Shown: positions 1 through 8,098, numbered from the stretch's first letter. The stretch: DNA of 63,115 bases from Gemmatimonadaceae bacterium (GCA_035533755.1 DATLTC010000087.1:1-63115), one strand, 5' to 3'. Numbers and translations are program-made. Notes: generated from the letters alone by a model not told the origin.

Positions 1-585
1 CCCGACTACGACGCGGCCATGGACGTGGCCAAGCAGTTCGGCGAGGCGCACGGCATGGCGTTCATCAATCCCTGCCTGGGCGACATGCTGCTGGCGGGAC
101 AGGGCACGGTGGCGCTGGAGATCCTGCAGGACCTGCCCGATCTGCGCACCCTCGTGGTGTGCGTGGGCGGCGGCGGCCTGCTGGGAGGGTGCGCGTCGCT
201 GGTGCGACACGACGCGCCACACGTGCGCATCGTGGGCGCGCAGAGCGATCAGACGGCGGCCATGGCCCGCTCCATCGCGGCCGACCGTGTGGTGGAGATT
301 CCCGTGACGCCCACGCTGGCCGATGGGCTTGCCGGCCAGATCGACGAGGCCGCGCTCGACATCGGCCGCCACGCGCTGGACGACATCGTGCTGCTCACCG
401 AAGACGAGATCGCCCGCGCCATGGCCTGGCTGTACCGCGAGCACGGCGTGAAGGCCGAGGGCGCGGGCGCCGTGGCCACGGGCGCGGTGCTGTTCGGGAA
501 GACGCCGATCGGGTTTCCCGCGGGCGTGATCGTGAGCGGGGGCAATGTGGACGATGCGAGGGTGAGATCCGTGCTTGACCGATAG
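1..585 (+). CDS. Serine/threonine dehydratase-like PLP enzyme (5' end outside window)
   Basis: Probably a fold-type II PLP enzyme acting on serine or threonine (deaminase or racemase type) in the cytosol. The frame is open from base 1, so the start codon and the lysine that binds PLP lie upstream of the window; about 194 codons are present of a usual 320-400. Visible motifs are the phosphate-binding loop CVGGGGLLGG (about bases 160-190), KAEGAGAVA (about 451-477) and the terminal SGGNVD (about 535-552), all typical of the threonine dehydratase/serine racemase family. No regulatory ACT domain follows, so it is not the long allosteric IlvA form. The exact substrate cannot be read from this fragment. 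Confidence 0.85.
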   Translation, partial: PDYDAAMDVAKQFGEAHGMAFINPCLGDMLLAGQGTVALEILQDLPDLRTLVVCVGGGGLLGGCASLVRHDAPHVRIVGAQSDQTAAMARSIAADRVVEIPVTPTLADGLAGQIDEAALDIGRHALDDIVLLTEDEIARAMAWLYREHGVKAEGAGAVATGAVLFGKTPIGFPAGVIVSGGNVDDARVRSVLDR

Positions 586-586
586 T

Positions 587-672
587 AGGGTGGTAGGACG
601 GTAGGACCGTAGTTGGTAAACGGCGTTTGGCAGTCATCGGTCCTACCCCCCTACCGTCCTACCGTCCTACCG
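587..672. repeat. Palindromic repeat element, copy A (intergenic)
   Basis: Two 16-base arms are perfect inverted repeats: GGTAGGACGGTAGGAC at 592-607 and GTCCTACCGTCCTACC at 656-671. They flank a loop containing GTTGGTAAACGGCGTTTGG and CAGTCATCGGTCCTACC. The arms are themselves tandem copies of an 8-base unit (GGTAGGAC). A related element with a similar loop lies at 11943-12036. This copy fills the gap between the dehydratase stop and the ribonuclease Z start, and its right end abuts the -10-like hexamer of the latter gene. Confidence 0.85.
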
Positions 673-678
673 TATATT
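673..678 (+). promoter_or_regulatory. -10-like hexamer just upstream of rnz
   Basis: TATATT (5/6 to TATAAT) ends 8 bases before the rnz ATG, so transcription from it would give a leaderless or nearly leaderless mRNA. The stretch where a -35 box should be is part of the palindromic repeat and does not resemble TTGACA, so the promoter call is tentative. Confidence 0.35.
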
Positions 679-686
679 CCCCCGCC

Positions 687-1637
687 ATGTCTCTCGCCCT
701 CCACCTTCTCGGCACTTCCGCGTCCCGCCCCACGGTGGAGCGCAACGTCGCGTCCGTGGCGCTGGTGCGCGAGGGCGAGACGATCATGTTCGACTGCGGC
801 GAGGGCACGCAGCGGCAGATGATGCGCTACGGCGTGAGTTTCGCGCTGCAGGACATCTACTTCACGCACTTCCACTCCGACCACGTGATCGGCGTGATCG
901 GCCTGATGCGCACGATGGCGCTGCAGGGCCGCACCGAGCCGATGCGGCTGATCGGTCCCAAGGGCGGGGGCAAGCACCTGAAACGCGCCAAGGAATTCGG
1001 CGTGGACCGGGTCACCTTCCCGGTGGAGATCATCGAGCTCGACGCGGGCCAGCGCGTGGAATACGGGGAGTTCTCGATCGTCCCCTTTTCCGTGGATCAC
1101 GGGCCGTCGCTCTCGATGGGCTACGCGCTGGTGGAGCCGGCGCGGAAGGGCCGCTTCAACCCCGATCACGCCCGCGCGCTGGGCATTCCCGAGGGACCGC
1201 TCTGGGGACAGATCCACCGCGGGCTGGCGGTCACGCTCCCCGACGGCCGCGTGGTGGAGCCCGCCGAACTGGTGGGGCCGCCCCGCTCAGGTCGCACCGT
1301 GGTCATCACCGGCGATACGCGCCCCTGCGACGCCACGGTGGAGATGGCGCGCGACGCGGACCTGCTGCTGCACGAAGCCACGTTCGCCGACGAGGAGGCC
1401 GAGCGTGCGCGGGAGACCGGCCATTCCACGGCGCGCGAGGCGGCGGGGGTGGCGGCGCGCGCCGGCGTGCGCAAGCTCGTGCTCACGCACTTCTCGGCGC
1501 GCTATTCGCACGACCCGTCGGAGCTGGGGCGCGAAGCGAGGGAGCTGTTCAGCGACGTGGTGATCGGCCGCGACGGGATGATGATCGACGTCCCGTACCG
1601 CGACGCGGACGCCGGCTCAGTCGCGCCCGGTGTGTGA
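687..1637 (+). CDS. rnz: Ribonuclease Z (tRNA 3'-end endonuclease)
   Basis: Metallo-beta-lactamase-fold endonuclease that matures tRNA 3' ends. The 316-residue product fits the family length. The zinc motif THFHSDH (His61, His63, Asp65, His66) is followed by SVDHG, GDTRPCD with LLLHEATF, and a C-terminal LTHFSARY supplying the last histidine, in the order expected for RNase Z. The ATG at 687 places the conserved LLGTSASRPT strand at residue 7; an upstream in-frame ATG at 627 lies inside the palindromic repeat and is rejected. The 3' end overlaps the opposite-strand gene at 1617-1925 by 21 bases, tail to tail. Confidence 0.95.
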   Translation: MSLALHLLGTSASRPTVERNVASVALVREGETIMFDCGEGTQRQMMRYGVSFALQDIYFTHFHSDHVIGVIGLMRTMALQGRTEPMRLIGPKGGGKHLKRAKEFGVDRVTFPVEIIELDAGQRVEYGEFSIVPFSVDHGPSLSMGYALVEPARKGRFNPDHARALGIPEGPLWGQIHRGLAVTLPDGRVVEPAELVGPPRSGRTVVITGDTRPCDATVEMARDADLLLHEATFADEEAERARETGHSTAREAAGVAARAGVRKLVLTHFSARYSHDPSELGREARELFSDVVIGRDGMMIDVPYRDADAGSVAPGV

Positions 1638-1925
1638 GGAGTTGGAGCGCCATGCGTTGGGCACGGGGTCGGGACGGTACACCGGCATCGACCGGCGGAA
1701 CAACCGGGTGAGCGACTCCTGATCGAGCGACTGCTCCACGAGCTGCGGATCGAGACGCGACGTGACGCTGCGCGCTTCGGGTCCGTGGCTGATGTACCAG
1801 TTGTAGCGATCCAGCCGAGAGTGCTGCGCGTCGGGATGACGAAACAGCACGACGGCATTGCTGGACGCAGGATTGGTCACGTGCACGGTGTAGTCGACGC
1901 CGTCAGGCGAACGATAGATGAGCAT
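1617..1925 (-). CDS. Hypothetical protein, 102 aa
   Basis: I do not recognise the family. The ATG at 1925 starts MLIYRSPDGVDYTVHVTNPA; longer upstream starts would add an Arg/Pro-rich run typical of a shadow frame. The protein is hydrophilic with no signal peptide or membrane segment, and contains a compact N-terminal stretch (YRSPDGVDYTVHV, FRHPDAQHSRLDRYNWY) that looks like a small beta-rich fold. It ends with a 21-base convergent overlap with rnz and lies 35 bases downstream of the DUF2203 gene on the same strand, so the two may be cotranscribed. Function unknown. Confidence 0.6.
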   Translation of the reverse strand: MLIYRSPDGVDYTVHVTNPASSNAVVLFRHPDAQHSRLDRYNWYISHGPEARSVTSRLDPQLVEQSLDQESLTRLFRRSMPVYRPDPVPNAWRSNSSHTGRD

Positions 1926-1960
1926 GGTGATGCGATGGTCGAGGGTGGCGCGCCGCGGGG

Positions 1961-2362
1961 TCAACCCACGGGCGACGGCGAGAGGGGCTGGCGACCGCCG
2001 TAGCCGGCATCCGCCTCGTGCCAGAACTGGACTTCGGGCTCGCCCTGGCGCCAGCACAGCAGAATGCGGCGGCCGTCGAGTTCGCTGGGAAAGTCCACGA
2101 GGCCGAGCCGCGGATCCTTGAGCTCGATGCCGAGCGCTTCGAGTTCACGCTGGAAGCCGGCGATCTCGCGCGCCAACGCCTGCACCTCGCGCTCCAGCGG
2201 CAGCGGCGCGGGGTGTTGGCCCTCTGCCTGCGCGCTCGACGACGCGAGATCCAGTTCCAGGATCTTCTCCCGCCAGGCCGCGTGCTGCCGCACCACATCG
2301 GTCACGATCTTGCGAACGAGCGGGAGCGTGGCATTGGCCTGGTCGACCGTGAATAGCTTCAT
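1961..2362 (-). CDS. DUF2203 family protein
   Basis: A 133-residue cytosolic protein of the DUF2203 family, whose function is not established. Characteristic features are the start MKLFTVDQANATLPLVRKIV, a long Glu/Arg/Ala-rich alpha-helical hairpin (about residues 25-85), then GIELKDPRLGLVDFPSE and the terminal LCWRQGEPEVQFWHE with G-Y-GGRQP. The ATG at 2362 gives exactly this conserved N terminus. A -10-like TATTAT lies 5 bases upstream of the ATG. It is the first gene of a possible two-gene unit with the small protein downstream. Confidence 0.9.
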   Translation of the reverse strand: MKLFTVDQANATLPLVRKIVTDVVRQHAAWREKILELDLASSSAQAEGQHPAPLPLEREVQALAREIAGFQRELEALGIELKDPRLGLVDFPSELDGRRILLCWRQGEPEVQFWHEADAGYGGRQPLSPSPVG

Positions 2363-2367
2363 GCTTG

Positions 2368-2397
2368 ATAATAGCCGAATTCGACGGCGCGCCACAA
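2368..2397 (-). promoter_or_regulatory. Putative promoter of the DUF2203 gene (leaderless type)
   Basis: On the minus strand TTGTGG (2397-2392) is followed after 18 bases by TATTAT (2373-2368), 5/6 to the -10 consensus. Only 5 bases separate the hexamer from the ATG at 2362, so the mRNA would begin at or next to the start codon. Confidence 0.4.
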
Positions 2398-2414
2398 CGA
2401 GGTCAGCGGTCTCC

Positions 2415-2918
2415 CTACGCCTCGTCGTGCAATCGCCGCTCGGACTCGCGCTCCTCCAGCCGCAGCCGGCGGCGCTGTTCCGCGGCTTCGTAGCGGCGGA
2501 GCTCGGCGGGCGTTTCGGGCTGGAGGGCCGGGATCTCCACCGGGCGTCCGTTGCGGTCCACCGCCACGAAGGTCAGGTAGCACGAATTGGTGTGGCGCCG
2601 CCGGCCCGTGAGCAGGTCCTCAGCCTCCACGCGCACCCCCACTTCGAGCGACGTGCGCCCCACGTAGTTCACGCTGGCCTTCATCACGAGCAGGTCGCCC
2701 AGGTGGATCGGCTCCCGGAAGTCCACGCGGTCGATGGACGCCGTGACCACGGGCATGCGGCAGTGCCGGAACGCGGCGATCGCGGCCGTCTTGTCCATCA
2801 TCGACAGCACGACGCCGCCGAACACGTGGCCCATGTTGTTCGCGTCCTGCGGCATCATGAGTTGCGACGACTCGTGCTGGCTCTCCTTCACGGTCCTGGT
2901 CAGGCGATGGCTGCTCAT
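2415..2918 (-). CDS. Acyl-CoA thioesterase (hotdog fold, YciA/BFIT type)
   Basis: Predicted to hydrolyse acyl-CoA thioesters in the cytosol. The 167-residue product has the single hotdog-domain pattern: MMPQDANNMGHVFGGVVLSMMD (N-terminal strand plus the 'hot dog' helix with GG), DRVDFREPIHLGD in the middle, and SLEVGVRVEAED with TFVAVD at the end. The C-terminal 35 residues are Arg/Glu-rich and probably helical. The GTG/ATG choice is clear: the ATG at 2918 overlaps the stop of the upstream lipoprotein gene (ATGA, 4 bases), implying translational coupling to it. Substrate chain length cannot be told from sequence. Confidence 0.9.
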   Translation of the reverse strand: MSSHRLTRTVKESQHESSQLMMPQDANNMGHVFGGVVLSMMDKTAAIAAFRHCRMPVVTASIDRVDFREPIHLGDLLVMKASVNYVGRTSLEVGVRVEAEDLLTGRRRHTNSCYLTFVAVDRNGRPVEIPALQPETPAELRRYEAAEQRRRLRLEERESERRLHDEA

Positions 2919-4126
2919 GGCGACGAGGCGCGCCGGCGCGCCGGGCGCCGAGCGACGGGCAGGGGTGAGGAGCGGACGTTCGCCGCGGCGCGGAACAGCG
3001 CCCGGCCCGCGGGAAGGCGAACGCTGGCCACGCGCGCGTTGTCGTCGTAGAGCACGGCGTCGTCGAACGCGTGGAGCAGTGCGCGGCGCGTGGTGGTGTC
3101 CACGCGCGGCTGGTCGAGCCAGAACACGTGGTGCACGGGTATCTGCACCTGTCCCACGCGCCAGACGCGCCGCGCCGAGTCCACGAGGGCCACGTCCATC
3201 ACGTCGTCGGCGCCGGCCGTGGCGCGCAGCGTGTACCCCGGGCGGGTCCATTCCGCGGTGCCGCCGCGCACGGTGGTGGGCAGCGTGGGCCGCACGCCGG
3301 CCCACCACGCCTCGGAGTCCAGCGGAATGGGCGGCAACGGTAGCGCGCCGTTGCCGTCGCGGCGGCCGGCAATGCGGCCGGCAAACGAGACGGCCGGGCG
3401 TCCGCGCACGTCGGTGAGCGAATAGCTGCCGGCGTCGAACGCCACCTCGGCCAGTATCAGCCGGACCACGTCGGGCAGTTCGCGCTCGTTGGCGCGCGCC
3501 GAGTCCAGCGTGGCGGCATATGCGCGGCGGGCCTGCGCGAGCACGCGATCGCCCGCCGCCGGTCCCACCAGGCTCGCCACCGGCACGGGATGGCCCACGC
3601 GCAGGTCCACGAGGGCGCGCCACGTGGTGTGCCATCCCGGCTCCGGCCGGCGCCTGGTGTCGGCGTGGTATTCGAGCGAGAGGAACGGCCCGTGGAGGTC
3701 GAGCAGCGTGACGTCGGAGGTGGCGACGAGCGACGGGCGATCGCGGCCCGGCTCGTCGGGATCGAGCGGCGTGTCGTCGGGGTGCGCGGCGGCGTAGCCG
3801 TGGGCGATGCGGTCCACCAGCGTGTCGGTGAACACGACCGTGGAGTCATCGGTGATCAGGTCGCGCGAATACACCAGCTGCCCGATGATCAGGGCATCGT
3901 CGTACGAGTGATCGTCATCGGCCACGTACACTTCGTGGAAGCGCCCGCCGTACCGCGCCAGGACGATGGACGACCCGCGCATGCGGACGCCGTCCGGGCC
4001 GGCGGTCACCCAGTAGGTGGAGTCGCCCGAGACGAGCAGGAAGTCGGCCCGGGGCGGCCCGCCGGCCGGCGGCGCCGCGCAGGCGGCGGCGAGCAGCACG
4101 GCGAGGGTGACGAGGCGGCGGGGCAT
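2915..4126 (-). CDS. Predicted lipoprotein, unknown function (403 aa)
   Basis: The N terminus is a lipoprotein signal with lipobox LLAAACA (lipidated Cys about residue 16), so the product should be anchored to a membrane and face the periplasm. The mature part has a repeated beta-strand character (RGSSIVLARYGGRFHEVYVADDD near residues 50-75; LRVGHPVPVASLVG around 185) resembling secreted beta-propeller or DUF3298-like proteins, but I cannot assign a family. The last 25 residues are an Arg/Pro/Ala-rich tail. Its stop overlaps the thioesterase start. A -10-like TATATC lies 7 bases upstream of the ATG. Confidence 0.75.
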   Translation of the reverse strand: MPRRLVTLAVLLAAACAAPPAGGPPRADFLLVSGDSTYWVTAGPDGVRMRGSSIVLARYGGRFHEVYVADDDHSYDDALIIGQLVYSRDLITDDSTVVFTDTLVDRIAHGYAAAHPDDTPLDPDEPGRDRPSLVATSDVTLLDLHGPFLSLEYHADTRRRPEPGWHTTWRALVDLRVGHPVPVASLVGPAAGDRVLAQARRAYAATLDSARANERELPDVVRLILAEVAFDAGSYSLTDVRGRPAVSFAGRIAGRRDGNGALPLPPIPLDSEAWWAGVRPTLPTTVRGGTAEWTRPGYTLRATAGADDVMDVALVDSARRVWRVGQVQIPVHHVFWLDQPRVDTTTRRALLHAFDDAVLYDDNARVASVRLPAGRALFRAAANVRSSPLPVARRPARRRASSP

Positions 4127-4133
4127 GGATAAA

Positions 4134-4139
4134 GATATA
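4134..4139 (-). promoter_or_regulatory. -10-like hexamer upstream of the lipoprotein gene
   Basis: TATATC on the minus strand (5/6 to consensus), 7 bases before the ATG at 4126. No convincing -35 hexamer is visible at 16-18 bases. It fits the recurring close-spaced -10 pattern in this window. Confidence 0.3.
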
Positions 4140-4154
4140 GGCCAGGGGACTTGG

Positions 4155-5399
4155 TCATCCCCTGCGCAGTGCCGCCACCACCCGTTCGACGTCCGATTCG
4201 GTGGTGTAGCAACTGGCCCCGAGCCGCACCACGCCGTCCGGCGCCTGGCCCAGCCGTTCGATCACCGTGGACGCATAGAAATCCCCGTTCGAGGCGAACA
4301 GCCCCTGGCTGGCCAGGCAGTGCGCGACGTCGGTGGTGGCGCGCCCATGCACCACGAACGACAGCGTGGGCGTGCGCGGTTGGCCGGGCCGCGGCCCGAA
4401 CAGGGTGAGCCCCGGGATCGTTTCCAGTGCCGTCCAGAGTTGGGCCAACAGCGCCTCGCCGCGCGCATGCAACTCGGCGTAGGCCGCGGCGAGCGCGCCG
4501 CGACGCCCGCCCGGGGTGCCGGGCGCGGCGAGGCCGGCCAGGAAATCCACGGCCGCCGCGGCGCCCACGATCCCTTCGTGATTCTGCGTTCCAGTCTCCA
4601 GCCGCTCCGGCGATTCCTGCGGCGCCGGATCGAGCCGCGGCACGTCGGCGCGCTCGATGAGTTCGCGCCGGCCCCACAGGATTCCGATATGCGGTCCGTA
4701 GAACTTGTACGCCGAACACGCCAGGAAATCACAGCCGATGGCCTGCACGTCCACCAGCCGGTGCGGCGCGTAGTGCACGGCGTCCACGAACACGAGGGCT
4801 CCGTGGGCATGGGCCAGGGCCGTGGCGGCGCGCACGTCGCTGATCGTCCCCAGGGCGTTGGACGCGGCGCCGATCGCGAGCAGCCGAGTGCGCGGGCCGA
4901 TGACCCGCTCCAGATCGTTCCAGTCGAGCGTGCCGGTGTCCGGTTGCATGCGCACGGTGCGGACGGTCACGCCGCGGTCCACGGCCAGGGCCCGCCAGGG
5001 CGCCACGTTGGCGTGGTGGTCCAGTTCCGTCACCACCACCTCGTCGCCCGGCCCCCAGGCGCGGCCGAGCCCGCGCGCCAGATGGAAGGTGAGCGAGGTC
5101 ATGTTCTGTCCGAACGCGATCTCGTCGGGGCGGCCGTTCACGAAGTCAGCCAGCGCGGCGCGGGCTCCCGCGATGAGCGCGTCGGTCTCCTGGCTCGTGG
5201 GGTACGCCCAGTGCGTGTTGGCGTTGTGGTGCAGCAGGTAGTCGCCCACGGCGTCCACCACGCGCTGCGGCACCTGGGTGCCGCCCGGTCCGTCGAAATA
5301 CGCCACCGCATGGCCGCGGTACTGGCGGGCGAGGGCGGGAAAGCGCGAGCGGATCTCGTCCACGCTCGCCACGGGAAGTGCCTGGAGTGTCTGTGTCAT
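4155..5399 (-). CDS. Cysteine desulfurase-like protein (aminotransferase class V)
   Basis: PLP enzyme of the class V aminotransferase/cysteine desulfurase superfamily, 414 residues, full length. Landmarks: YFDGPGGTQVPQRVVDAV (about 34-51), NANTHWAYPTS (substrate loop), TELDHHANVAPWR, VFVDAVHYAPH with the PLP-ring Asp, and CSAYKFYGPHIG (about 228-239) carrying the Schiff-base lysine. The pattern matches the 'cysteine desulfurase-like' subgroup (VPQRVVDAVGDYL) rather than IscS or SufS. No Fe-S assembly genes are nearby, so a role in Fe-S supply is unsupported; substrate uncertain. It lies 13 bases downstream of the dehydrogenase gene at 5413-6303 on the same strand, so they are probably cotranscribed. 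Confidence 0.88.
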   Translation of the reverse strand: MTQTLQALPVASVDEIRSRFPALARQYRGHAVAYFDGPGGTQVPQRVVDAVGDYLLHHNANTHWAYPTSQETDALIAGARAALADFVNGRPDEIAFGQNMTSLTFHLARGLGRAWGPGDEVVVTELDHHANVAPWRALAVDRGVTVRTVRMQPDTGTLDWNDLERVIGPRTRLLAIGAASNALGTISDVRAATALAHAHGALVFVDAVHYAPHRLVDVQAIGCDFLACSAYKFYGPHIGILWGRRELIERADVPRLDPAPQESPERLETGTQNHEGIVGAAAAVDFLAGLAAPGTPGGRRGALAAAYAELHARGEALLAQLWTALETIPGLTLFGPRPGQPRTPTLSFVVHGRATTDVAHCLASQGLFASNGDFYASTVIERLGQAPDGVVRLGASCYTTESDVERVVAALRRG

Positions 5400-5412
5400 C
5401 GGTCGCTATGGT

Positions 5413-6303
5413 TCACCGGATCTCGGTATTCGCCAGCCGTTCGATCACCTTCACCGCCTCGACGTGATCGGCTTCCTCGCCCAGTTCCATGTGCGCCATG
5501 CGGAACAGCTCGGCGGTGAGCTGCAGGATGGGCGAGGGGACCTTCTGCTCGCGCGCCACGCCGGCGGCGATGCCCACGTCCTTGTCGAGCAGCGCCAGGC
5601 GGAAGGTGCGCGGGAACGCGCGGGAGAGCACGCGTTCGGGAAACAGATTCATGGACGTGTTCGACCGGCCGCTCGAGGCGTTGATCACTTCGAGGGCGAC
5701 GGCCGGATCCACGCCGGCGCGCGCCAGCGCGGCCAGGCATTCCCCGGTGGACCACACGTGGATGGCGAGCATGGCATTGTTCATGGCCTTCACGGCGTCG
5801 CCGGCGCCGATGGCGCCGCAGTGCACGATCTTCTGTCCGAAGGCCGCGAGCACGGGGCGCGCCCGCTCGAGCGCGGCGGCGTCGCCCCCCACCATCACCG
5901 TGAGGGCGCCCTTCTCGGCGCCGCTCACGCCGCCGCTCACCGGCGCATCGAGGTAGGCCACGTCGTGGCCGGCCAGCCGCTCGGCGATGCGGGCCGACGT
6001 GGCCGGATCGCCCGAGGTGCAGTCCACGAACAGGGTGCCGCGCGCGATGCCGGCCAGGATGCCGTCCGCGCCGTCCAGCAGCGACGCCACGTTCTGCGAG
6101 GTGGACAGACAGGCCACGACCACGTCGGCGCCGCGCACCGCGTCGGCGGGCGACGAGGCCGCGCGGGCCGCGGTGGTGGCCGCGAACTCGCGCGACCGCT
6201 CGCCGTTGCGGTTCCAGACGGTGAGATCGAAACCGGCATTCGCGACGCAGCGCGCCATGGGGCGGCCGATGGCGCCGAGTCCGAGAAAGGCAACGTTGGT
6301 CAT
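5413..6303 (-). CDS. NAD(P)-dependent beta-hydroxyacid dehydrogenase (HIBADH/GlxR family)
   Basis: Oxidoreductase of the 3-hydroxyisobutyrate/tartronate semialdehyde reductase family, 296 residues. The N terminus MTNVAFLGLGAIGRPMA is the Rossmann GxGxxG motif. DAPVSGGVSGAEKGALTVMVGG (about 121-142) is the substrate-binding signature, and GAGDAVKAMNNAMLA (about 167-181) carries the catalytic lysine in GxxxxxKxxNN. The C-terminal helical domain is complete. Specific substrate (3-hydroxyisobutyrate, tartronate semialdehyde, glyoxylate) cannot be told. Likely first gene of a unit with the downstream class V aminotransferase. Confidence 0.92.
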   Translation of the reverse strand: MTNVAFLGLGAIGRPMARCVANAGFDLTVWNRNGERSREFAATTAARAASSPADAVRGADVVVACLSTSQNVASLLDGADGILAGIARGTLFVDCTSGDPATSARIAERLAGHDVAYLDAPVSGGVSGAEKGALTVMVGGDAAALERARPVLAAFGQKIVHCGAIGAGDAVKAMNNAMLAIHVWSTGECLAALARAGVDPAVALEVINASSGRSNTSMNLFPERVLSRAFPRTFRLALLDKDVGIAAGVAREQKVPSPILQLTAELFRMAHMELGEEADHVEAVKVIERLANTEIR

Positions 6304-6385
6304 TCGGGAGGGGTGGAGGCGAAGGGAAGTTCGCGGGCGCGGGCGGGCGCGTCAACGGACCGTGCCGGCGTATATGTTGTGGGCG

Positions 6386-6610
6386 ATGATCACGCGCCTC
6401 GCCATCCCCGGCATGATGAGCACCCACTGCGTGACGGCGGTGTTCACCGCGCTCACCGCGGTGGAGGGAATCGCGCGGGCGGACGTCGTGATTGGCCGGG
6501 CGACGATCGAGCACGACGGGCGGGCCACGGCGGGCGCGCTGCGGGCCGCGATCGCGGTGGCGGGCTACGAGGTGGCGGAGATCGTGGAGGAGCGGCGGCG
6601 GTTGGTCTGA
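6386..6610 (+). CDS. Small HMA-fold protein with degenerate metal-binding motif (SxxC)
   Basis: A 74-residue protein with the heavy-metal-associated (ferredoxin-like) fold: MITRLAIPGMMSTHCVTAV at the start, GRATIEHDGRA in the middle and VAGYEVAEIVEE at the end. The usual GMTCxxC reads GMMSTHC here, so the first metal cysteine (residue 12) is serine while Cys15 remains. This would weaken two-coordinate Cu(I) binding, so the protein may bind metal through one Cys and His14, or act as a sensor or scaffold. An alternative ATG at 6374 adds four residues. It sits 1.2 kb from a canonical HMA protein at 7847-8053. A strong GC hairpin follows the stop. Confidence 0.7.
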   Translation: MITRLAIPGMMSTHCVTAVFTALTAVEGIARADVVIGRATIEHDGRATAGALRAAIAVAGYEVAEIVEERRRLV

Positions 6611-6617
6611 AAAAGGT

Positions 6618-6663
6618 GCGGGGGGTGCGCCCCCTTCCCGGTGCGCCCCCCCGCCGATCTTTT
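6618..6663 (+). terminator. Putative intrinsic terminator after the HMA gene
   Basis: GCGGGGGG (6618-6625) can pair with CCCCCCCGC (6646-6654), with an inner GCGCC/GGTGC stem, followed by TTTT at 6660-6663. The rest of the 6664-6860 gap shows no gene or recognisable RNA; it is GC-rich with short C and G runs. Confidence 0.45.
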
Positions 6664-6860
6664 CCCCCGTATTTCCCTGAACCTCCTGGGCGGGTGCCAC
6701 TCTGCCGTTGCCCGCAGCGGTTCATGGAGTAGAACCCCTCGACCGGAAATACGTTCCCGCGGGCGTGCCGCCGGGCCCCCGCGGGTGGGCGGGCGCGGCT
6801 TGTCGCGCTCACCGCGCGGACCTAACTTCACGCGCCTTTCACCTGGATCCTCTCGCGCGA

Positions 6861-7775
6861 ATGCCCCCCGAACGCGTGACTGCAGCGGCGTCCCCCAACA
6901 CGCGGTCGAGCACGTGGCGCGCCACGGGGCTCATCGTGGTCAGTGCCTCCGGGTTCGGCGCGATCCCGATCCTCACCACGATCGCCACCCGGTCGGGTGG
7001 GTCGCTGCTGAACATCCTGTCGTGGCGCTACCTGATGGGCACCGTCCTGCTCGCACTCCTCGCGGGCACCACGGCGTCGCTGCGGGCGCCGCTCCGGCGC
7101 CTCGCGCCGGTGTTCGTGTTCGCCGGCGGCGCCCAGGCGTTGATCGCCTTTGTCAGCCTGTCGGCGCTCGCCTACCTCCCGGCGGCGTCGCTCAGCTTTC
7201 TGTTCTATACGTATCCGGCATGGGTGGCGGTGCTCGCCACCGTCCGCGGCACCGAGCGGCTCACCGGCCCGAGGGCGGCCGCTCTGGGCCTCGCCCTCGC
7301 CGGCATCTGGGTCATGGTCGGTGGCCCACGCGTGGGATCGCTGCCCCCGGTGGGCGTGGCCCTGGCCCTGGTGTCGGCCATGGCCTACGCGCTGTACATC
7401 CCGATGATCGGCCACTACCAGGAGCAGATGTCCGAATCGATCGCGGCCGTGTACTCGGCGCTCGGCGCCGGCGTGATCCTGCTGGCGATCGACGTGCTCA
7501 CCCACCGCGCCACGCTGGCCCTCCATCCACAAACCTGGATGGCCATCGGAGCGATGGCACTCTGGTCCACGGCCATCGCGTTCATCGCGTTCCTGCGCGG
7601 ATTGCGCGTGCTCGGCCCGGTGCGCACCGCCATCGTCTCCACCGTGGAGCCATTCTGGACCGCGCTCCTCGGCACCTGGGTGCTGCGGCAGCCGCTCACG
7701 CCCACCACCCTCGGCGGGGGCGTGCTCATCGCCGCAGCGGTGATCCTGCTGCAGTGGCGGCGGGCGGCGGAATAG
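6861..7775 (+). CDS. EamA/DMT-family transporter
   Basis: Integral inner-membrane permease of the drug/metabolite transporter superfamily, 304 residues with two EamA repeats of about five helices each. Visible hydrophobic segments include GLIVVSASGFGAIPILTTIA, SLSALAYLPAASLSFLFYTYP (the conserved half-repeat signature before the Pro), VGVALALVSAMAYALYIPMI, and the second-repeat signature GPVRTAIVSTVEPFWTALLG. The ATG at 6861 gives a short hydrophilic N terminus before helix 1; upstream in-frame ATGs add Arg/Pro-rich shadow sequence. Substrate unknown. It is flanked by two small HMA proteins, but that gives no firm clue. Confidence 0.9.
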   Translation: MPPERVTAAASPNTRSSTWRATGLIVVSASGFGAIPILTTIATRSGGSLLNILSWRYLMGTVLLALLAGTTASLRAPLRRLAPVFVFAGGAQALIAFVSLSALAYLPAASLSFLFYTYPAWVAVLATVRGTERLTGPRAAALGLALAGIWVMVGGPRVGSLPPVGVALALVSAMAYALYIPMIGHYQEQMSESIAAVYSALGAGVILLAIDVLTHRATLALHPQTWMAIGAMALWSTAIAFIAFLRGLRVLGPVRTAIVSTVEPFWTALLGTWVLRQPLTPTTLGGGVLIAAAVILLQWRRAAE

Positions 7776-7846
7776 CGCCGCGCCGGCCCTACCCATCCCT
7801 CGGCGCGCCGATGCTAGATTTCGCCACGACGCAACCGGAGCACCCG

Positions 7847-8053
7847 ATGGAACAGGTGACATTCAAAATCGAAGGGATGACGTGCCATCACTGCGTGCAC
7901 GCGGTGACCAGCCGTCTGGCCAAGACGCCCGGCGTGAAAGTCGAGGACGTGAAGATCGGCTCGGCCACGGTCCTGCGCGATCCCGCGCTGGCGACGATCG
8001 ATCAGATCGAAGAGGCGATCGCGGACGAGGGGTATACCGCGTCCGTCAGGTAG
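7847..8053 (+). CDS. Heavy-metal-associated (HMA) domain protein, CopZ-like
   Basis: A 68-residue copper-chaperone-like protein: a single HMA domain with the intact motif EGMTCHHCVHAV (Cys pair at residues 13 and 16) and the terminal EAIADEGYTASV typical of the fold's last helix and strand. It should bind Cu(I) or another soft metal in the cytosol and hand it to a P-type ATPase or regulator, but neither is in the window. ATG 7847 is preceded by CGGAG; an in-frame ATG at 7811 would add 12 residues and has no ribosome-binding site. It converges on the acyl-CoA dehydrogenase gene. Confidence 0.88.
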   Translation: MEQVTFKIEGMTCHHCVHAVTSRLAKTPGVKVEDVKIGSATVLRDPALATIDQIEEAIADEGYTASVR

Positions 8054-8098
8054 GGACGCTGGACGGGGCTGGGGCGGAGCCGCGGTCGCGGATCGCCC

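Noticed and set aside
627-686. Upstream ATG for ribonuclease Z at 627
   Set aside because: The added 20 residues are encoded by the palindromic repeat; ATG 687 gives the conserved N terminus.
6664-6860. Riboswitch upstream of the EamA transporter gene
   Set aside because: No recognisable conserved riboswitch core; only unspecific GC-rich hairpins.
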